64,000 bases of DNA from Bisporella sp. PMI_857 (Eukaryota; Ascomycota; Leotiomycetes; Helotiales; Helotiaceae): NCBI GenBank assembly GCA_021307315.1, contig JAJSPD010000010.1:186001-250000 (forward strand). The letters run 5' to 3'. The number at the start of each line of letters is the position of its first letter. Position 1 is the stretch's first letter. Below are positions 37,777 through 51,843 of the stretch, piece by piece. The translations under genes and the position numbers were made by a program. The notes under the pieces were generated by a model, which saw nothing but the letters and a program-made list of their open reading frames with translations, had not been told where the DNA came from and made no database searches.

Positions 37777-39145
37777 TAGTTAGTATTGAATCATGGCCCC
37801 ACCTTTTGGAATCTGGGGTTTGGGGTCTGGGCCGGCATTTGAATTGCTGTGCATATTACCAGATAAGCTTCCAAAAGTGTAAGCCGCACGAGTGCCTATG
37901 TATTTTGTGTCTCTCTTTCTCCTTCAAATATAACATAGTAAAAATAAACAAAATTAATATTGTACTGCACTTTAACTCTGCATCTACCTTTTCCGTGTGT
38001 CTAGTGACACTTTGGCTGTACAGTAAAAGGCCATTTGGAATATCATGGTTTTGAAGGTCTTCAAGTTCGCAACTATCGAAAATATACAGAAAACCCAGAA
38101 TACAGTCAATGTAGCTTTTCCACACATTATGCTTGGAATAACTAAACAAACAATACGCCTGGCCGTTAGAAATAGCTGTAGAATTCGTCTCTCTCTTGCG
38201 CTTTAAATAAAATAAGGACTCAGAATTTCGAAGTATAAAATGTGATATATTTAGCAATTAGGGAACAATCTCGCCGCCTGTCCAAGAAATAACGGCTATG
38301 TAGAGCGCGCTCAGGTATAGGTTTTTTTCCGACAAGGACCACGTTCTTTACATTCAGACTCCAAACTCGCAGGGGCCAAGTATTCTCAATACTGATCCGA
38401 CTTGCTGGTGTCGATAACTCTCTGGGTAGCCATTTCCGTCTTATGAAATCGCCATGGTTTGATCTTCCGTTCAAACAGTTCGTCTAGTTCAGCAGCAGAG
38501 CGACTATTCCTTAAATCAGTTTTGCTAATTGAGAATAGCAGGGTTATTTTCCGAACTTACCTGGTTGTTTCGGGAATTAAAAACTACATTCCTAGGGTGA
38601 AAAGAAAGCCAACACTGGCGTAGAACCAGCCAATCTTACCCCAAGCCGACTTATTAGCGTTGACTATATAAAGACTTGGCGCGATCCACAGCCGCTGGCT
38701 AGTATGATCTTTCCCAAAAGTCTGGTATACTTAGGTGGCTTTTGAGGCGGGGACGGCCCGGCAAGTACTGATAGAAAACATGTGGCTTTCTTTTAGTGCG
38801 CTGATTTTACAATCCGAATATCTTACACCTCCAACCCCTACCCTCTTATTCCAAAACAGTGACAACCCGTATAGGAAAACCCTTCAGCATTCGCATTTCG
38901 GACATTTGCTATCAAAGGTCCTCAGAATTGTGCATAATTTAAGCTCCCTTTTAGTTGAATCATGGGGGACAGAGAGGACAATCGCTAGGCTATGCGAGCA
39001 ATAGCGGGCGAAGCGACCGGGGGTTCCACTTTAGGTAGTCTATAGTTGCTTAGTATCAATCTGTCTAGCTCTCCGAAAGGCGACCGCATAACCGAACAAG
39101 ATACTTTACCCCGAGCTGTCAGATAGGATTCAATTTCTCGTGGCA

Positions 39146-39239
39146 AGTCACACCGAGTTCGTACTTTAAAGTAAGTTCCTCTTTTCAAGAAAGCAAATTG
39201 GGTATAGCTGGTGGAGCTGTTCGCTTTCAGTCACACCGA
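39146..39239. promoter_or_regulatory. 11-bp direct repeat upstream of GH78 (possible regulator sites)
   Basis: The 11-mer AGTCACACCGA occurs exactly at 39146-39156 and 39229-39239, which is 205 and 122 bp before the GH78 start codon. Each copy contains a CCG triplet, the half-site type read by zinc-cluster proteins. A role in regulation is inference. Confidence 0.35.
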
Positions 39240-39350
39240 ATCCCCACTTGGAAATATATACATGTATCTAAGGGTGAGATTTAGGCGTCGTACTTCTTGT
39301 AATTCAACTAATTCATCATTACATTCCCGGTAATCAAGCCAATAACCAAC

Positions 39351-42109
39351 ATGTTATCAATTAACGAGGTTCAATTTGAACACTACCAGCCTCCAAATGT
39401 CATTGGAGTTCATGAGACCAAACCACGTCTCTCTTGGAAGTTTTCGAAAGTACCAAATGGATTCCAACAAGCTGGTTACGAGATAGAGCTATCAGAAAAG
39501 GATGCTCATTCACAGCTCACGCTTCTCGCAAGTCTAAAACGCGTCTCCTCTCATTCCACTTTAGTTCCATGGCCATATGACCAACCTCTCAGGTCACGGC
39601 AGAAAATCTGTGTGCGTATACGGGCTTGGGGAGAGAATGAGCGAACTACTCAGTGGAGTGAGTACGCTCATCTTGAGGTTGGTTTGCTAAGTCGCACCGA
39701 CTGGTGCTGTAAGCGTATCGCCGCTCCTTGGGGACCAGGCACCTCTGCTCCTGACCCCGAGCAACTATTTCGGAAAGAGTTTGTCGTCACAAACCGCGTA
39801 GTTCAAGCCCGGCTCTATGTTACCGCTCAGGGTGTATACGAAGCAGAGCTTAATGGCCAGCGAATTGGAGATTACTTCCTAGCTCCTGGTTGGACTTCCT
39901 ACGATGGAAGACTTCAATATCAAACCTACAATGTTACTTCAATGTTGTCGGGCGGTAAGAACTGCCTTGGAGTTCGTGTAGCTGAAGGCTGGTATTGCGG
40001 ACGCATAGGATTTGCAGGAGGTCATCGTAATATCTGGGGTCCTCACACTGCGTTAATGGCCCAGCTTGAAATAATCTACGTAAATGGCCATATCGAAACC
40101 ATTTCGTCAGATGGTTCTTGGACCGTCACGAAAGGGCCGATCCGGCTTGCTGAAATTTATGATGGAGAGAAATATGACGCTACCCAGGAGATCCCATACT
40201 GGTCTTTACCAGCAGGTGCAGATGTTGGTTCCAGCTGGGAACCTGTTCTCCTACTTCCCCCGTTACCTGATGCTACTGAGCTCACTTCTGGCTTTGGGGA
40301 ACCTGTCAGGCGTGTAGATATCGCTAAGCCAATCCAGCAGATTGGTAGTCCCTTGGGCAAAACCATCATAGACTTCGGTCAAAACTTGGTAGGCTACGTC
40401 CGACTGACCAATATCAAAGGCCCGCAGGGTCACAAAATTACACTCTCTCACGCTGAAGTACTAGAAGACGGAGAGCTTGGAACCCGGCCTTTACGTATTT
40501 GCAAAGCCGTAGATGAGTATACTTTAAAAGGCATTGAGCAAGGAGAGTGTTATGAGCCAAGATTCACCTTCCACGGATTTCGATATGCACAGATCGATGG
40601 GTGGAGTAGTGATGTCGAGTTGATGGACTCTATTGAGGCCGTTATTTGCCATACTGACATGAAAAGTGCTGGTACATTCTCATGTTCTGACCCTCTTGTC
40701 AACAAACTCTACGAAAATATTTGCTGGGGCATGAGAGGAAACTTTCTCTCTGTGCCAACTGACTGCCCACAACGTGATGAAAGATTGGGCTGGTCTGGTG
40801 ACTTAGCATTATTTGTTCCAACAGCGGTCTTTATATACGACTGCTACGGCATGCTGAAAAACTGGCTCTCTGACGTTGAATATGATCAAACTGTTCTGGG
40901 AGGTGTTCCAGCAATGGTTACTCCCAATGCTACTCTTCCAGACCCTGTCTGGTGTAGAAGAGTACCATGTGCCATTTGGCATGATGTCACAATACTGGCG
41001 CCATGGGCACTTTATGAGGAGACAGGAGATGAGACAATACTTGCTCGCCAGTACAATAGCATGATAACATGGATGAGAAAATTGCCAAGGAATAAATCGG
41101 GGGCAGTGCATTTATGGGACATATCCGTATACCAGCTCGGGGTATGTAGTACTTGGTCTTCTCTCGCAGATTTGCCATTGTATCCGCTAATGACCTTTTT
41201 TAGGATTGGCTAGACCCAGCTGCTCCCGCCGACAAGCCATGGAAAGGAGTGACTGATGCAAAGATGGTTGCCAATGCTTTCCTTATCCATAGCCTGGACC
41301 TAATGACTCGGATCGCAAGTATCTTGGGCCAGCATGCTGATAAAGCCTATTTCGAGACTGAATCAGAAGCTGCGCGAATAGAATTTCAAGATGAATATGT
41401 CACTCCAAATGGCCGCATCATTTCTGACTCCCAAACAGCATACGCTCTAGCTATCTGCTTTAACCTTCTTACGCCAGAACAGAAGTTCCGGGCGGGAATA
41501 CGGCTTGTAGAGCTCGTGAGGAAGAATGAATTTAAGATTAGCACCGGCTTCGCTGGTACACCATTTCTTTGCGAAGCACTAGCCATTACCGGACATATTC
41601 AAGTAGCATATTCCATGCTCCTGGAAAAGGATTGTCCATCTTGGCTATATCCTGTCACGATGGGTGCAACTACAGTCTGGGAGAGATGGGATAGCATGCT
41701 TCCTGACGGCTCTATCAATCCTGGGGAGATGACCTCGTTTAATCACTACGCCTTCGGTGCTATCGCGAAGTTCCTTTATGAAAGGATTGCTGGTTTGCAG
41801 CGGGTCGATCCTGGCTGGAAAAGATGCCGCATTGCGCCATTTATAGGAGCGAATTTTTCCAACGCTTCTGCCTTTCATGCCACGCCTAATGGTCCTATCT
41901 CCTGTTCTTGGAAGACAGATAGCACGGGCGTGGGAACCGAGACAATGAAGCTAAAAGTCTCGGTGCCATACAATATGATTTGCGATGTTATCCTCCCTGA
42001 TGGCGAAGGTGAAAAGAGGGAAACAGTAGGGCCTGGAGATTGGTCATTCGAGACAACTTTCAAGAGAGACAGCGGGTGGCCGGTTAAGCCTTTGAATCCA
42101 AAATCATAG
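39351..42109 (+). CDS. GH78 alpha-L-rhamnosidase, probably intracellular
   Basis: Two exons (39351-41141 and 41204-42109; intron 62 bp) give 898 aa, the usual size of fungal and bacterial GH78 enzymes. It removes terminal alpha-L-rhamnose from glycosides such as rutinosides, neohesperidosides or saponins. The N-terminal part has the beta-sandwich domains of the family, and the (alpha/alpha)6 catalytic domain begins near residue 430. The motif DCPQRDERLGWSGD spans residues 471-484 and includes the likely general-acid glutamate E477; TTVWERWDS follows, with E757 the likely base. No signal peptide is present (the start is polar and runs straight into the first domain), so the enzyme should be cytosolic and would need imported substrate. 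The GH1 beta-glucosidase follows 495 bp downstream in the same direction, which fits stepwise removal of rhamnose and then glucose. Confidence 0.94.
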
Positions 42110-42604
42110 AATAGTTTCTCATTAAACTCATGTAAAGCTATTATATACTACCCATTTAAGAATAGCGTTTAAAATAGAGTTATCACATATTTTTAGCGTT
42201 TATTTATTTGGCTTAAAGAAGGATTGGACAAAAAGCTTAATATACAAAGCAATTACTAATTCCTTCTTACTGCAACCCCTTCATAACTCCCTGCTAACGC
42301 CATGACCAAATTGAGATAGTCTTGGGGCTTAGCACATTTATCTGCGTATGTCCATCGGCGCTAATGGGTAGTTTGAGAAGTGACCGAGATTCGCGCACAC
42401 GATTTTGCTTGACCTTCGGTGCAATACGCCGCGATCGAATCTAAGACATCCGAGCTAAAGAGAACGAAAAGGCTGCCCGCTTTCTCTCAAATACGGCGTT
42501 CAAATTTCCTTTTCATTTTCTTGGTCCCTGTCCTTTGTCTATCTCTTTTGAAGCCGTCTGTGGCGAAAAACAACTGATCGGGTGTTTCGGTAGCCCAATT
42601 TGCC
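42110..42604. promoter_or_regulatory. Spacer and promoter of GH1 gene
   Basis: About 495 bp between the two co-oriented glycosidase genes. A pyrimidine-rich, CTTT-containing stretch (42480-42545) precedes the GH1 start. There is no exact copy of the 11-bp repeat found before GH78; a related AAGTGACCGAG is present near 42377. Confidence 0.4.
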
Positions 42605-44227
<1,623 letters not shown>

Positions 44228-46320
44228 AAGCGTATGTGGAAGTGATTATTTGGAGCATACAGGACCTGGTATTCAAGTTCCAGGTGTATCAATTAGCTAT
44301 CCTCTCTAGATTCGACATGTACTGCTCCGTTTATTCACTTAGGACACTTAAAAGAAATAAAAACAACCATTTTACTTATAATTAGTGTGTACAAATAGAG
44401 ATGAATATATCTCTATCAAATATCTTTGTTCAGTCTAAGTATAATAGTATGGCCATGAAAGTACGCCGGGCGGCTCGGCTAAGGTTATTACTATCGCCCG
44501 ATATGGCTCCTGGTCCCCTATCGTTGTCTTTTCCTATGGTAGTATAGTTTCTGAGAAGCTTCTCGCGGGGTAACCAGGGACGGGACTGAATAAGCTTAAT
44601 TTGAGTTACTTGTACTTCGTAAAGCTATCAAGCAGTTCAAATGCCGGTCAGGTCAACAATAATCTATCGGGACACTTTAAGTCGAAAGTTGACTTGGTTT
44701 TAGTATCTTAAAGTCAATGAAGATGGCACCGTTTACAAAGAGGAGAAAACGGAAGACACACTACCTAAGTGCCTAGCATGAGGCACACGTATGAACCTGC
44801 AACGATGATCCAAGGTTCGCCGAGGGAAGAGTGAGGGATCATTCATTCGGGACAACTAACATTACTGAACCCTGAGGGTTCATCCATTTCTATAATTGTC
44901 TTGGTGGGTGTACTTGGGTTGTTTTTGAATTAAAAAATCACTTCCTGGGTTTCGATGTGGCCCCAGCTACCATGTTCTGTCCACCCCGAGACTCGTTTAA
45001 TCAAGAGGACAGGACTGCAACCCCAATGTGGTTTTTCGATACAGCGCTCTGGAGCGCCATCGCCAAGGCCCTGAAGCAAGTCTCGAACCATGCGGGTACC
45101 CATGCAGGAAGTACTTTCTATCCACAACAAAACGGTATCTAGTCTTAAGGAAAGCCAGGGGCTCGGAGCTGACTAATAGTCTCATTATCTTGCTCTTTCG
45201 ATTCTCAAGATCGGTCCAAATCTCCGAGCAGTTACCGGAACCTTGAAGTATGATGGTACTAATTTGTTGAAGGTGGTTATATCTGGCGTGAATCTGAATA
45301 CCGTGTATGCTCAGACAAGTAAGGATTCGTTGCGGATATCCTGAGATGCTACATACTCTCGCGCATACTTTAAAGATAGCTGAGTGTAATCAGTAGCACC
45401 GGTAGCTTGGACGATTCTGAACTGCATCATGAAGAACGTAATCTTATGATTACTGACCTTCTACGACCAATTAGCCAATATCATTTCATTCTCAGAATCT
45501 GGGCACTCCATCCTGAACCCCTGCCCCCGTAATGCCAGTTGAATGAGAGGCACAGCTATTTCATCTTCCAGCCCTGAAGGCTAAAGTTCGTCGATTTGAG
45601 ATGTCAAAATCCAGTGCCGAGCAAGCGAAGGCGATCAGATCAAAGCTGCTGTAATTACATGTAAATTCTTATTTGAGAAAGCCTGCTCCCATTTTCTCCA
45701 AAGCAACGAGGCCTTGTCTCCTTTATCAAATATCCAACTTTGATTATGCCACTTCAAGTCCCAAAAAAAATTACAAGATAGAGATACTAGTCTCACCTAG
45801 AATTCCATTGCCAGCGGATATTACCAACAAAATGGTTTATGACACTGAGACATCTTCTGGCTGTTATATTGCCAAGAGCCAAGGATCTAGACCTCTTTTG
45901 GCTTGATCTACCCTCAGGGGTATTATTTACTTTTTTCCACATCGGTATCAAAACCATAAACCATTTCAGGCTCAAAAGCACAATGATTAAAGGCTTTTGG
46001 GGTTCTGTTAGCGGGCTCTGGTTCTAAATGTTCGTCCAGCACTGTATATTTTCATTCTGATTATGCAAGACATGTCTCGGTAGCTCTGGAAAGCCACAAT
46101 ACTGTGGCACAACAAAAGCAAAAATATGGCTCATATGCCGTGGATTCGTGTTGGGCACATAGAACGCAAGGAGATCTCAGGTTTTTAAGTCTTTTAGCCA
46201 TGAGAGCTCTGAGCGACTAAACCACGAGTCTAAGCATTTCATACTAGCCTCTGGCATAAAATCAGACACGCCCACCTCAACCTCTACAGAGAGAGCATAG
46301 CTTCATGGCTAGATGTCAAC
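44228..46320. other. Gene-free region
   Basis: About 2.1 kb with only short open frames on both strands and no recognisable domain. The left end holds the 3' UTR of the GH1 gene and the right end the promoter of the fucosyltransferase-like gene. A relic of an older element is possible, but I could not identify one. Confidence 0.55.
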
Positions 46321-47670
46321 ATGCAGGTCAAAACATATAGAACCAACAGAGCACCTTTGTTCGTATTGCCAATAGCATCATTAATCACAATATACACACT
46401 CCTGTCATCCTACGCTCCGCTACTCGCAATTGAAAAAACCACCCTGTTGTCCCACCTACCAAAACTTAGCACAGCAGCATCTGATTCAGGAGACTATCAT
46501 TTACAGAAACTCTGTGGTCAAACTTTATGGAGAGAAGGTCTATGGATCCAATGCCACGGCAATGCCCGAGCCGACCACGAAGGCAAGAAAGCCGTTGCGG
46601 GCGGGATGAACAACGTACGGAACCGAATTCAGTCCTGCCTGCGACTCGCCATTGATGCTGGTGCTGGAGTGATTATTCCCATGATTGCAACACGGGATCA
46701 AACAAAATTAAAACATCTCGGCGGTGGTGAGGTCGTTCCTGCAAGCCGATATTGGAACATGGAGCATATGGAGGATGTTCTGCAGAAGCAGTGTCCGCAG
46801 CTGAAGGTGCGGTATGATATGAAGGGCATCGAGAAACAGTTTGCTGCTCCCAAAAGGCATTACAAGGGTTTAAGGTACCAGGCCGGTTCTTTTAGTAACA
46901 TGACAGAATATATCTTGAAGACGGAGCAGGTCAATATTGCAAGCATTGGCAAGGACAACCAGGTGGCCATAACGATGGGAGATAGCTTCCTGTCGTGGGA
47001 TTACGAGAAATCAGATGAGCTGGTGGCGATTCGGAAGGCCCTTTTCAAGACGATGTCTTATAACCAGACGCTCCTGGACATCTCCTCCAAGATCTTGCAG
47101 TCGCCACAGCTTCATGGCGGGTTTGTTGGCATTCATTTACGCGCTTCTAATGATTGGCCGAACAGTTTTGGAAACCCAGCGCAGCAGATGCGGCTTTATT
47201 CCCAGGAGCTTGAAGGGCTGGAGAGAAATTCGCCGACGGACCTTAGGACGCTGTACGTCAGCTGTGGTAATAAGACTGCCATCGAAATTTTCAAAGAGAA
47301 ACTTGAACCTTTGGGCTACTGGGTCTTTGACAAGTGGAGCTTGTTAGCTGATGATCCCGATATGCTGAAGACGGTGGAGGCTTTGTGGTTCGACGAAAAG
47401 GCAGCCGTGGAATACCAGATGCTGTACAACGCCAACATCTTCTTGGGGGTATCAATGTCGTCCATGTCATCGCTGATTGCTTATGCTCGGAGTTTGGACC
47501 AGGCGGACAATTTCTTTCCGGTATATATCTATCCGGAGAGTGTGAAGGATATTGGAGAGGATGGCCTGGGAATTAGGCGGACATACCCTGTAACCCCAGT
47601 TATGAAGGGAGATAAAAAGTCGAGGTTAATGGTGGTTAATGGTGATGATATAATGTCCTACTTCCCGTAA
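46321..47670 (+). CDS. O-fucosyltransferase-like type II membrane protein
   Basis: An intron-free gene of 449 aa. A short cytoplasmic N-terminus is followed by one hydrophobic segment (about residues 11-36), typical of a Golgi type II membrane glycosyltransferase. The lumenal part has the GDP-fucose protein O-fucosyltransferase-like fold, with GIHLRASNDW at residues 270-279 matching the nucleotide-sugar-binding HxR motif and a later FLGVSMSSMSSLIAYAR matching the family's C-terminal sugar-nucleotide site. A conserved GGMNNVRNRIQSCLRLAIDAGAGV block precedes it. Fungal proteins of this group are mostly uncharacterised, and neither donor nor acceptor can be inferred safely. Codon use looks similar to nearby genes, and the gene is complete. 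Confidence 0.82.
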   Translation: MQVKTYRTNRAPLFVLPIASLITIYTLLSSYAPLLAIEKTTLLSHLPKLSTAASDSGDYHLQKLCGQTLWREGLWIQCHGNARADHEGKKAVAGGMNNVRNRIQSCLRLAIDAGAGVIIPMIATRDQTKLKHLGGGEVVPASRYWNMEHMEDVLQKQCPQLKVRYDMKGIEKQFAAPKRHYKGLRYQAGSFSNMTEYILKTEQVNIASIGKDNQVAITMGDSFLSWDYEKSDELVAIRKALFKTMSYNQTLLDISSKILQSPQLHGGFVGIHLRASNDWPNSFGNPAQQMRLYSQELEGLERNSPTDLRTLYVSCGNKTAIEIFKEKLEPLGYWVFDKWSLLADDPDMLKTVEALWFDEKAAVEYQMLYNANIFLGVSMSSMSSLIAYARSLDQADNFFPVYIYPESVKDIGEDGLGIRRTYPVTPVMKGDKKSRLMVVNGDDIMSYFP

Positions 47671-48411
47671 TGGTTGTTGTTAGATATGAATGAAAGATAA
47701 TGATGAACATAGCGATGCAGGCAACAAAACCCCCACGTCAATCCTGCAATCCTAATTCCGAGTTCTCATTCCCTAGGAACCCCGGTCCCCTACTAATTTC
47801 GTACTGAATTAAGATTCAGGCCTTCATATAGGCCAAAGAAGTTTTTGGGGGAAACAAACCAGGTAGTTAGAAGCAGGGAATCAATGATAATGCAACTTGG
47901 CTGACGATTTCTCTACTTAATACCTCAAATATACCGGTACATCAACGCCAGGCATGTAGAACATGTGCGTTAGATCAGCGACTTTACTCATGCCACTCCT
48001 CTGCCCGCCCCGTAGAGTTCAGCAATCCATGAACAATGAAGAGATGAACAACAACATTATTTTAAAGAGCACTAATGACTGTGATCCAGGAAACCCATTC
48101 TTGATTTTGATTCAGACATGAGTACTTGCTTCAAGTGTGGGACTGCACAAAACTCTTCTAAATTGGAGTGAACGGTTTATACAAGAAGGAACAAGCGTAA
48201 AGGAGGCTTCTTGGATTACATTTGCACACCATACACCCTGCTGCACTCATAACTACTATGTATCCGAGTGGAGTATACAATATGACGGATCAACAATTAT
48301 GGAAATGATAGAAGTGGAGTACCCTTGTCATTCAAAGACGAGGCATGGCTGGGTTTTGTATTCTAATTTTTGGCTATGATTATGTATATGTACAAACACA
48401 ACTTCGTTCTT
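47671..48411. other. Convergent intergenic region
   Basis: About 740 bp between the ends of the rightward fucosyltransferase-like gene and the leftward ETF-QO gene. No gene or repeat seen. Confidence 0.6.
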
Positions 48412-50403
48412 CTATGTCATAAAGTATTTGGGGCCTTCACCGCCTTGAGGTGTCTGCCAGTTGATATCCTGATCAGGAACCTTGATATCGCAAGTTTTAC
48501 AGTGTATGCAGCTAAAAGAGTCAGCACAGGCAGGGCAGGGAAAACAAGATGAACTTACTTCTGAGCATTGATCTGGAATCGCACACCAAGATCCTTCGTC
48601 TCATCCTCAACATATTCATAAACGCCTGCCGGACAGAATCTATTCTCGACACCCTTGTATTTTGGCCACGAACTCTCGGCATGCTTATCCCAATCCTTTA
48701 CCTGCAAGTGCACTGGCTGATCTTCCTCATGGTTTGTGCCGGTTCTGCTCACACTAGTCAAAATGTCAAAGCTAATCTTGCCATCTGGTTTTGGATAATC
48801 GATCTTCTTGCATTGGTCGGCCGGCTTGGTAACTGCAGAATCGGTGCCTTTGTGCTTCAACGTCCAGGGCACTTTGCCTTTGAACAGGAACGCTTCGAGA
48901 CCTGAATACATCACGCCCCCATACAGCTTCAGTGGCGAGTGGAAGGATGGTCGCATGTTCCGCACCTCTTTCAATTCTTTCCAGATGAAAGAGTTCCGCA
49001 GCGATTTTTCATAATCATACAAGAAGATAGTTCCAGAATCCTGTTCGGCAAGTGCTGTCCATGCAGCTTCTGCTGCAAGCATGCCTGACTTCATGGCTGT
49101 ATGTGTACCCTTAATCTTTGGTACATTCACAAAGCCCGCAGTATCTCCAATCAGGGCACCGCCAGGGAATGCAACCTTTGGTATCGATTGAAAACCACCT
49201 TCGTTCAATGCTCGTGCACCATATGATATACATTTGCCGCCTTCAAGGACCGACTTGTAGAGAGGATGCTGCTTCATCTTCTGAAACTCCCCGTACGGCG
49301 AGAGCCAAGGATTGGGATAATCCAACCCAACCACCAACCCAATACTGACCAAGTTGTCGCCAAAGTGGTACATCCATCCACCACCATATGTATCCGCCGG
49401 TAACGGATACCCCATGGAATGAGTAATCTGACCCTTCTTGAACTTCTCAGGCAGGATTTCCCACACCTCCTTGATACCTAGGCCATAAGTTTGGGGTTGA
49501 CTGTCCCTTCTCAAATCGAACTTCTTGATAACTTGCTTCGTAAGACTACCGTGACAACCCTCTCCAAACAATGTCAGCCTGGCGTGAAATTCCATGCCTC
49601 TTTCAAAGCTGTCCTTCGGCTTGCCTTCCCGCGAAATACCAAGATCATTTGTAGCAACCCCTTTCACCGATCCATCTGACTTGTAGAGAATCTCTGAGGC
49701 AGCAAATCCAGGGTATACTTCGACACCAAGCTCTTCTGCGCGCTCTCCCAGCCATGCCGTAAATTGATTCAAGCTAACTATATAATTTCCATGGTTGTTC
49801 ATTTGTGGAGGCGTAGGGATCCATATCGAGCTCCCCTTTGTTAAATATCGCATCTTATCATCTGCAGCTGGTGTGACATTTTCAAATCGGTTTTCATTAT
49901 CCTCGGCAAGCCAATCCGGTAGCAGCTCGTTGATCGCGGTAGGTTCTATGACCGCGCCTGACAGTATATGCGCCCCAATCTCGCCAGCTTTCTCCAATAC
50001 CAATACTCGAAAGTCATCATTGCCTGCCTCATTTGCGAGCTGTTTTAATCGAATCGCTGCGCTCAATCCAGCAGGGCCTGTTTGAATTAGCCTAGCTTTT
50101 GTGCCATTGCCACTGCAGCTTACCTCCACCGACTATACAAACGTCAACCTCGTCACTTTCCCGGTCAATGCTCTTCGGGTCAAATTCTTCATTCACATCT
50201 GCCAACATCCGAGGCATTGAGGTCGAAAAAGTACATTTTTGGCTGCAAGCCGCCCTCGAAATGTGCAGGCGGGGTCTAGCTACTCTGGGCTGTGTTTGAA
50301 GCCCTCGTTGGGCGATTCGCAGGCATTGTGTAGGCGTCCTGATAGGTTGCTGCCTCAGCAAGCTACGCTGCAGACATGTCGTTACCGGCCGAGAGGTAGG
50401 CAT
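48412..50403 (-). CDS. Electron transfer flavoprotein-ubiquinone oxidoreductase
   Basis: ETF-QO passes electrons from the matrix flavoprotein ETF, loaded by acyl-CoA and amino-acid dehydrogenases, to ubiquinone in the inner mitochondrial membrane. Three exons on the minus strand (50124-50403, 48559-50077, 48412-48511) give 632 aa; the introns are 46 and 47 bp. The N-terminus is Arg/Ser/Gln-rich without acidic residues for about 65 residues, as expected of a mitochondrial presequence. The FAD-binding [11 protein letters not shown] is formed across the first splice junction. [38 protein letters not shown] and the C-terminal ferredoxin-like domain follow; the 4Fe-4S ligands are a Cys in RFCPAG and a CIHCKTC group, the latter created by the second splice. 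All parts of the family are present. Confidence 0.97.
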
Positions 50404-51654
50404 GGTTGATTGTCACCGCATTGCCTGGTTAATTTTTGAGTCTGTCAAGCTTGTGATAGAGCAGGCTACGCAGTTATTTACATTCCGCAGATAGCCGAAA
50501 ATGACCATCGGTTGATTGCAAGCTTTGCCGAGCCAATCATTGGCTTCATAATTCAAAGCTCGAGCTCCCCCCACTCAGGGTTACCCGAGTTTGATCCGAA
50601 CAGCTTCAAGCGTGGTTGTCTGTATGCCTCAAAACTCTTGTGGGCGAGAATGGGGGGCAAGAGTGGAGGATACCCTACCTTTCACAGAACACAAAACCTT
50701 TAACCATTTCCTTTACAATATAAATATATACTTGGGAACAAATCGAGAGTGCGAGCATATCGCTCACTGAATTGCGGCTACGACGAGTCCCAGCAGGTGA
50801 CAAGCGTCAGAACTAGCTTGACAAGATAAGAGGCAAAATAATGGCCAACTACAACTTTAATGCTTCAAGATATATGATCAGGCATGTTGAAATATCTGAG
50901 AACCTTCCTGTAAGCTGTTGGAATGCCATTGGCCAAAAGTTATACCATCTCTAGAAGGGCTCAGTAGCAACTCCAGGCCACCACCATTACCTTTTCTCTT
51001 GACATCGCGATCAACTCAAGATACTACCCTTGTGGGCGTTATCAGCCATACCATACGGCCAAAAGACGACTTTGGATTGTTACTCAGAAGGTACTGAACT
51101 CGGGCCATTTCCAAGATATTGGCATCTGATGTTAAATTCCAAGCAAGGTGGTTCCGATCGCAAATCACTGCTGCTTAAACATCGCTTCCAACTTTTCGAA
51201 CGGCATCCAAGCCGACTAGTTCTTATACACAGACCCCCATCATGTAAACTTTTGAGTATTTGTGTTACTCTGTGGTTTCTGCCGTTGTGTGATTGGCTTT
51301 CCTATACCTTCCAAGACGTTCAAGCTCTTGACATGAAAATCTATCAAGCAACCGAGACATGGGCTTTTGACACAAGCTTTCGGTAATTTATCGTTCGTTT
51401 GACTTTGTTTCTGATGTGCTTTGCGGTCAGACATAGCCATCTTCTTTTTGTTTGACAAGACGTTTGATCAGACTTGGTGCGGCAGTTTCGAACCAGGACC
51501 CATGCGATCCACCAAACGCCCAGCTTGCCGAGTCTCAAGATTTGTATGTCACCCCATCGACGCTCGGCAACTCAGACTCTTTCCCAAATTTGTTTTGACA
51601 TCCCGTTGACTCTGTAACGGCGTCTGATTCTTATTCCTTCGGACATCTCCCACA
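50404..51654. other. Gene-free region upstream of ETF-QO
   Basis: About 1.25 kb holding the ETF-QO promoter on its left. Open frames at 50512-50703 and 51030-51386 show no domain, signal peptide or splice continuity. Confidence 0.55.
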
Positions 51655-51843
51655 ATGTCTCGATTGGTCCCACTTCTCCTCATCCTGTCATTATATGTGG
51701 GGAGAGCCGTCAATGTAACCCATGCATTCGAGGATTACCCATCTATGGGGGAACAGGAATGGCATCCAGACCTGAGGCCTGTTGGTTTAGTCTCCTATGG
51801 TTGGTTACACTTCGGAAGAAGAAGAACACGTTCTTTCAATTGA
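51655..51843 (+). CDS. Possible small secreted protein
   Basis: An open frame of 62 codons with a strong start context (CACAATGTC). The N-terminus MSRLVPLLLILSLYVG is a plausible signal peptide with cleavage near THA at about residue 24, leaving a mature peptide of about 38 residues that is aromatic and Arg-rich at its end and has no cysteines. I recognise no family. It could equally be a chance open frame; only transcript or peptide evidence would settle it. The next gene to the right also encodes a secreted protein. Confidence 0.3.
   Translation: MSRLVPLLLILSLYVGRAVNVTHAFEDYPSMGEQEWHPDLRPVGLVSYGWLHFGRRRTRSFN

Larger units (their letters stand above)
37442..39350. other. Intergenic region between regulator and GH78 gene
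   Basis: About 1.9 kb between divergently transcribed genes, holding both promoters. It includes a diverged direct duplication (about 37630-37670 and 37733-37775) and an exact 11-bp repeat close to the GH78 start. The open frame at 37856-38257 (minus) is Lys/Arg/His-rich with no recognisable domain. Confidence 0.5.

Noticed and set aside
37856..38257. 133-codon minus-strand frame with two similar YLK-x-K-x-R segments
   Set aside because: The similarity looks like a degraded DNA duplication rather than a protein repeat, and no domain or start context supports a gene.
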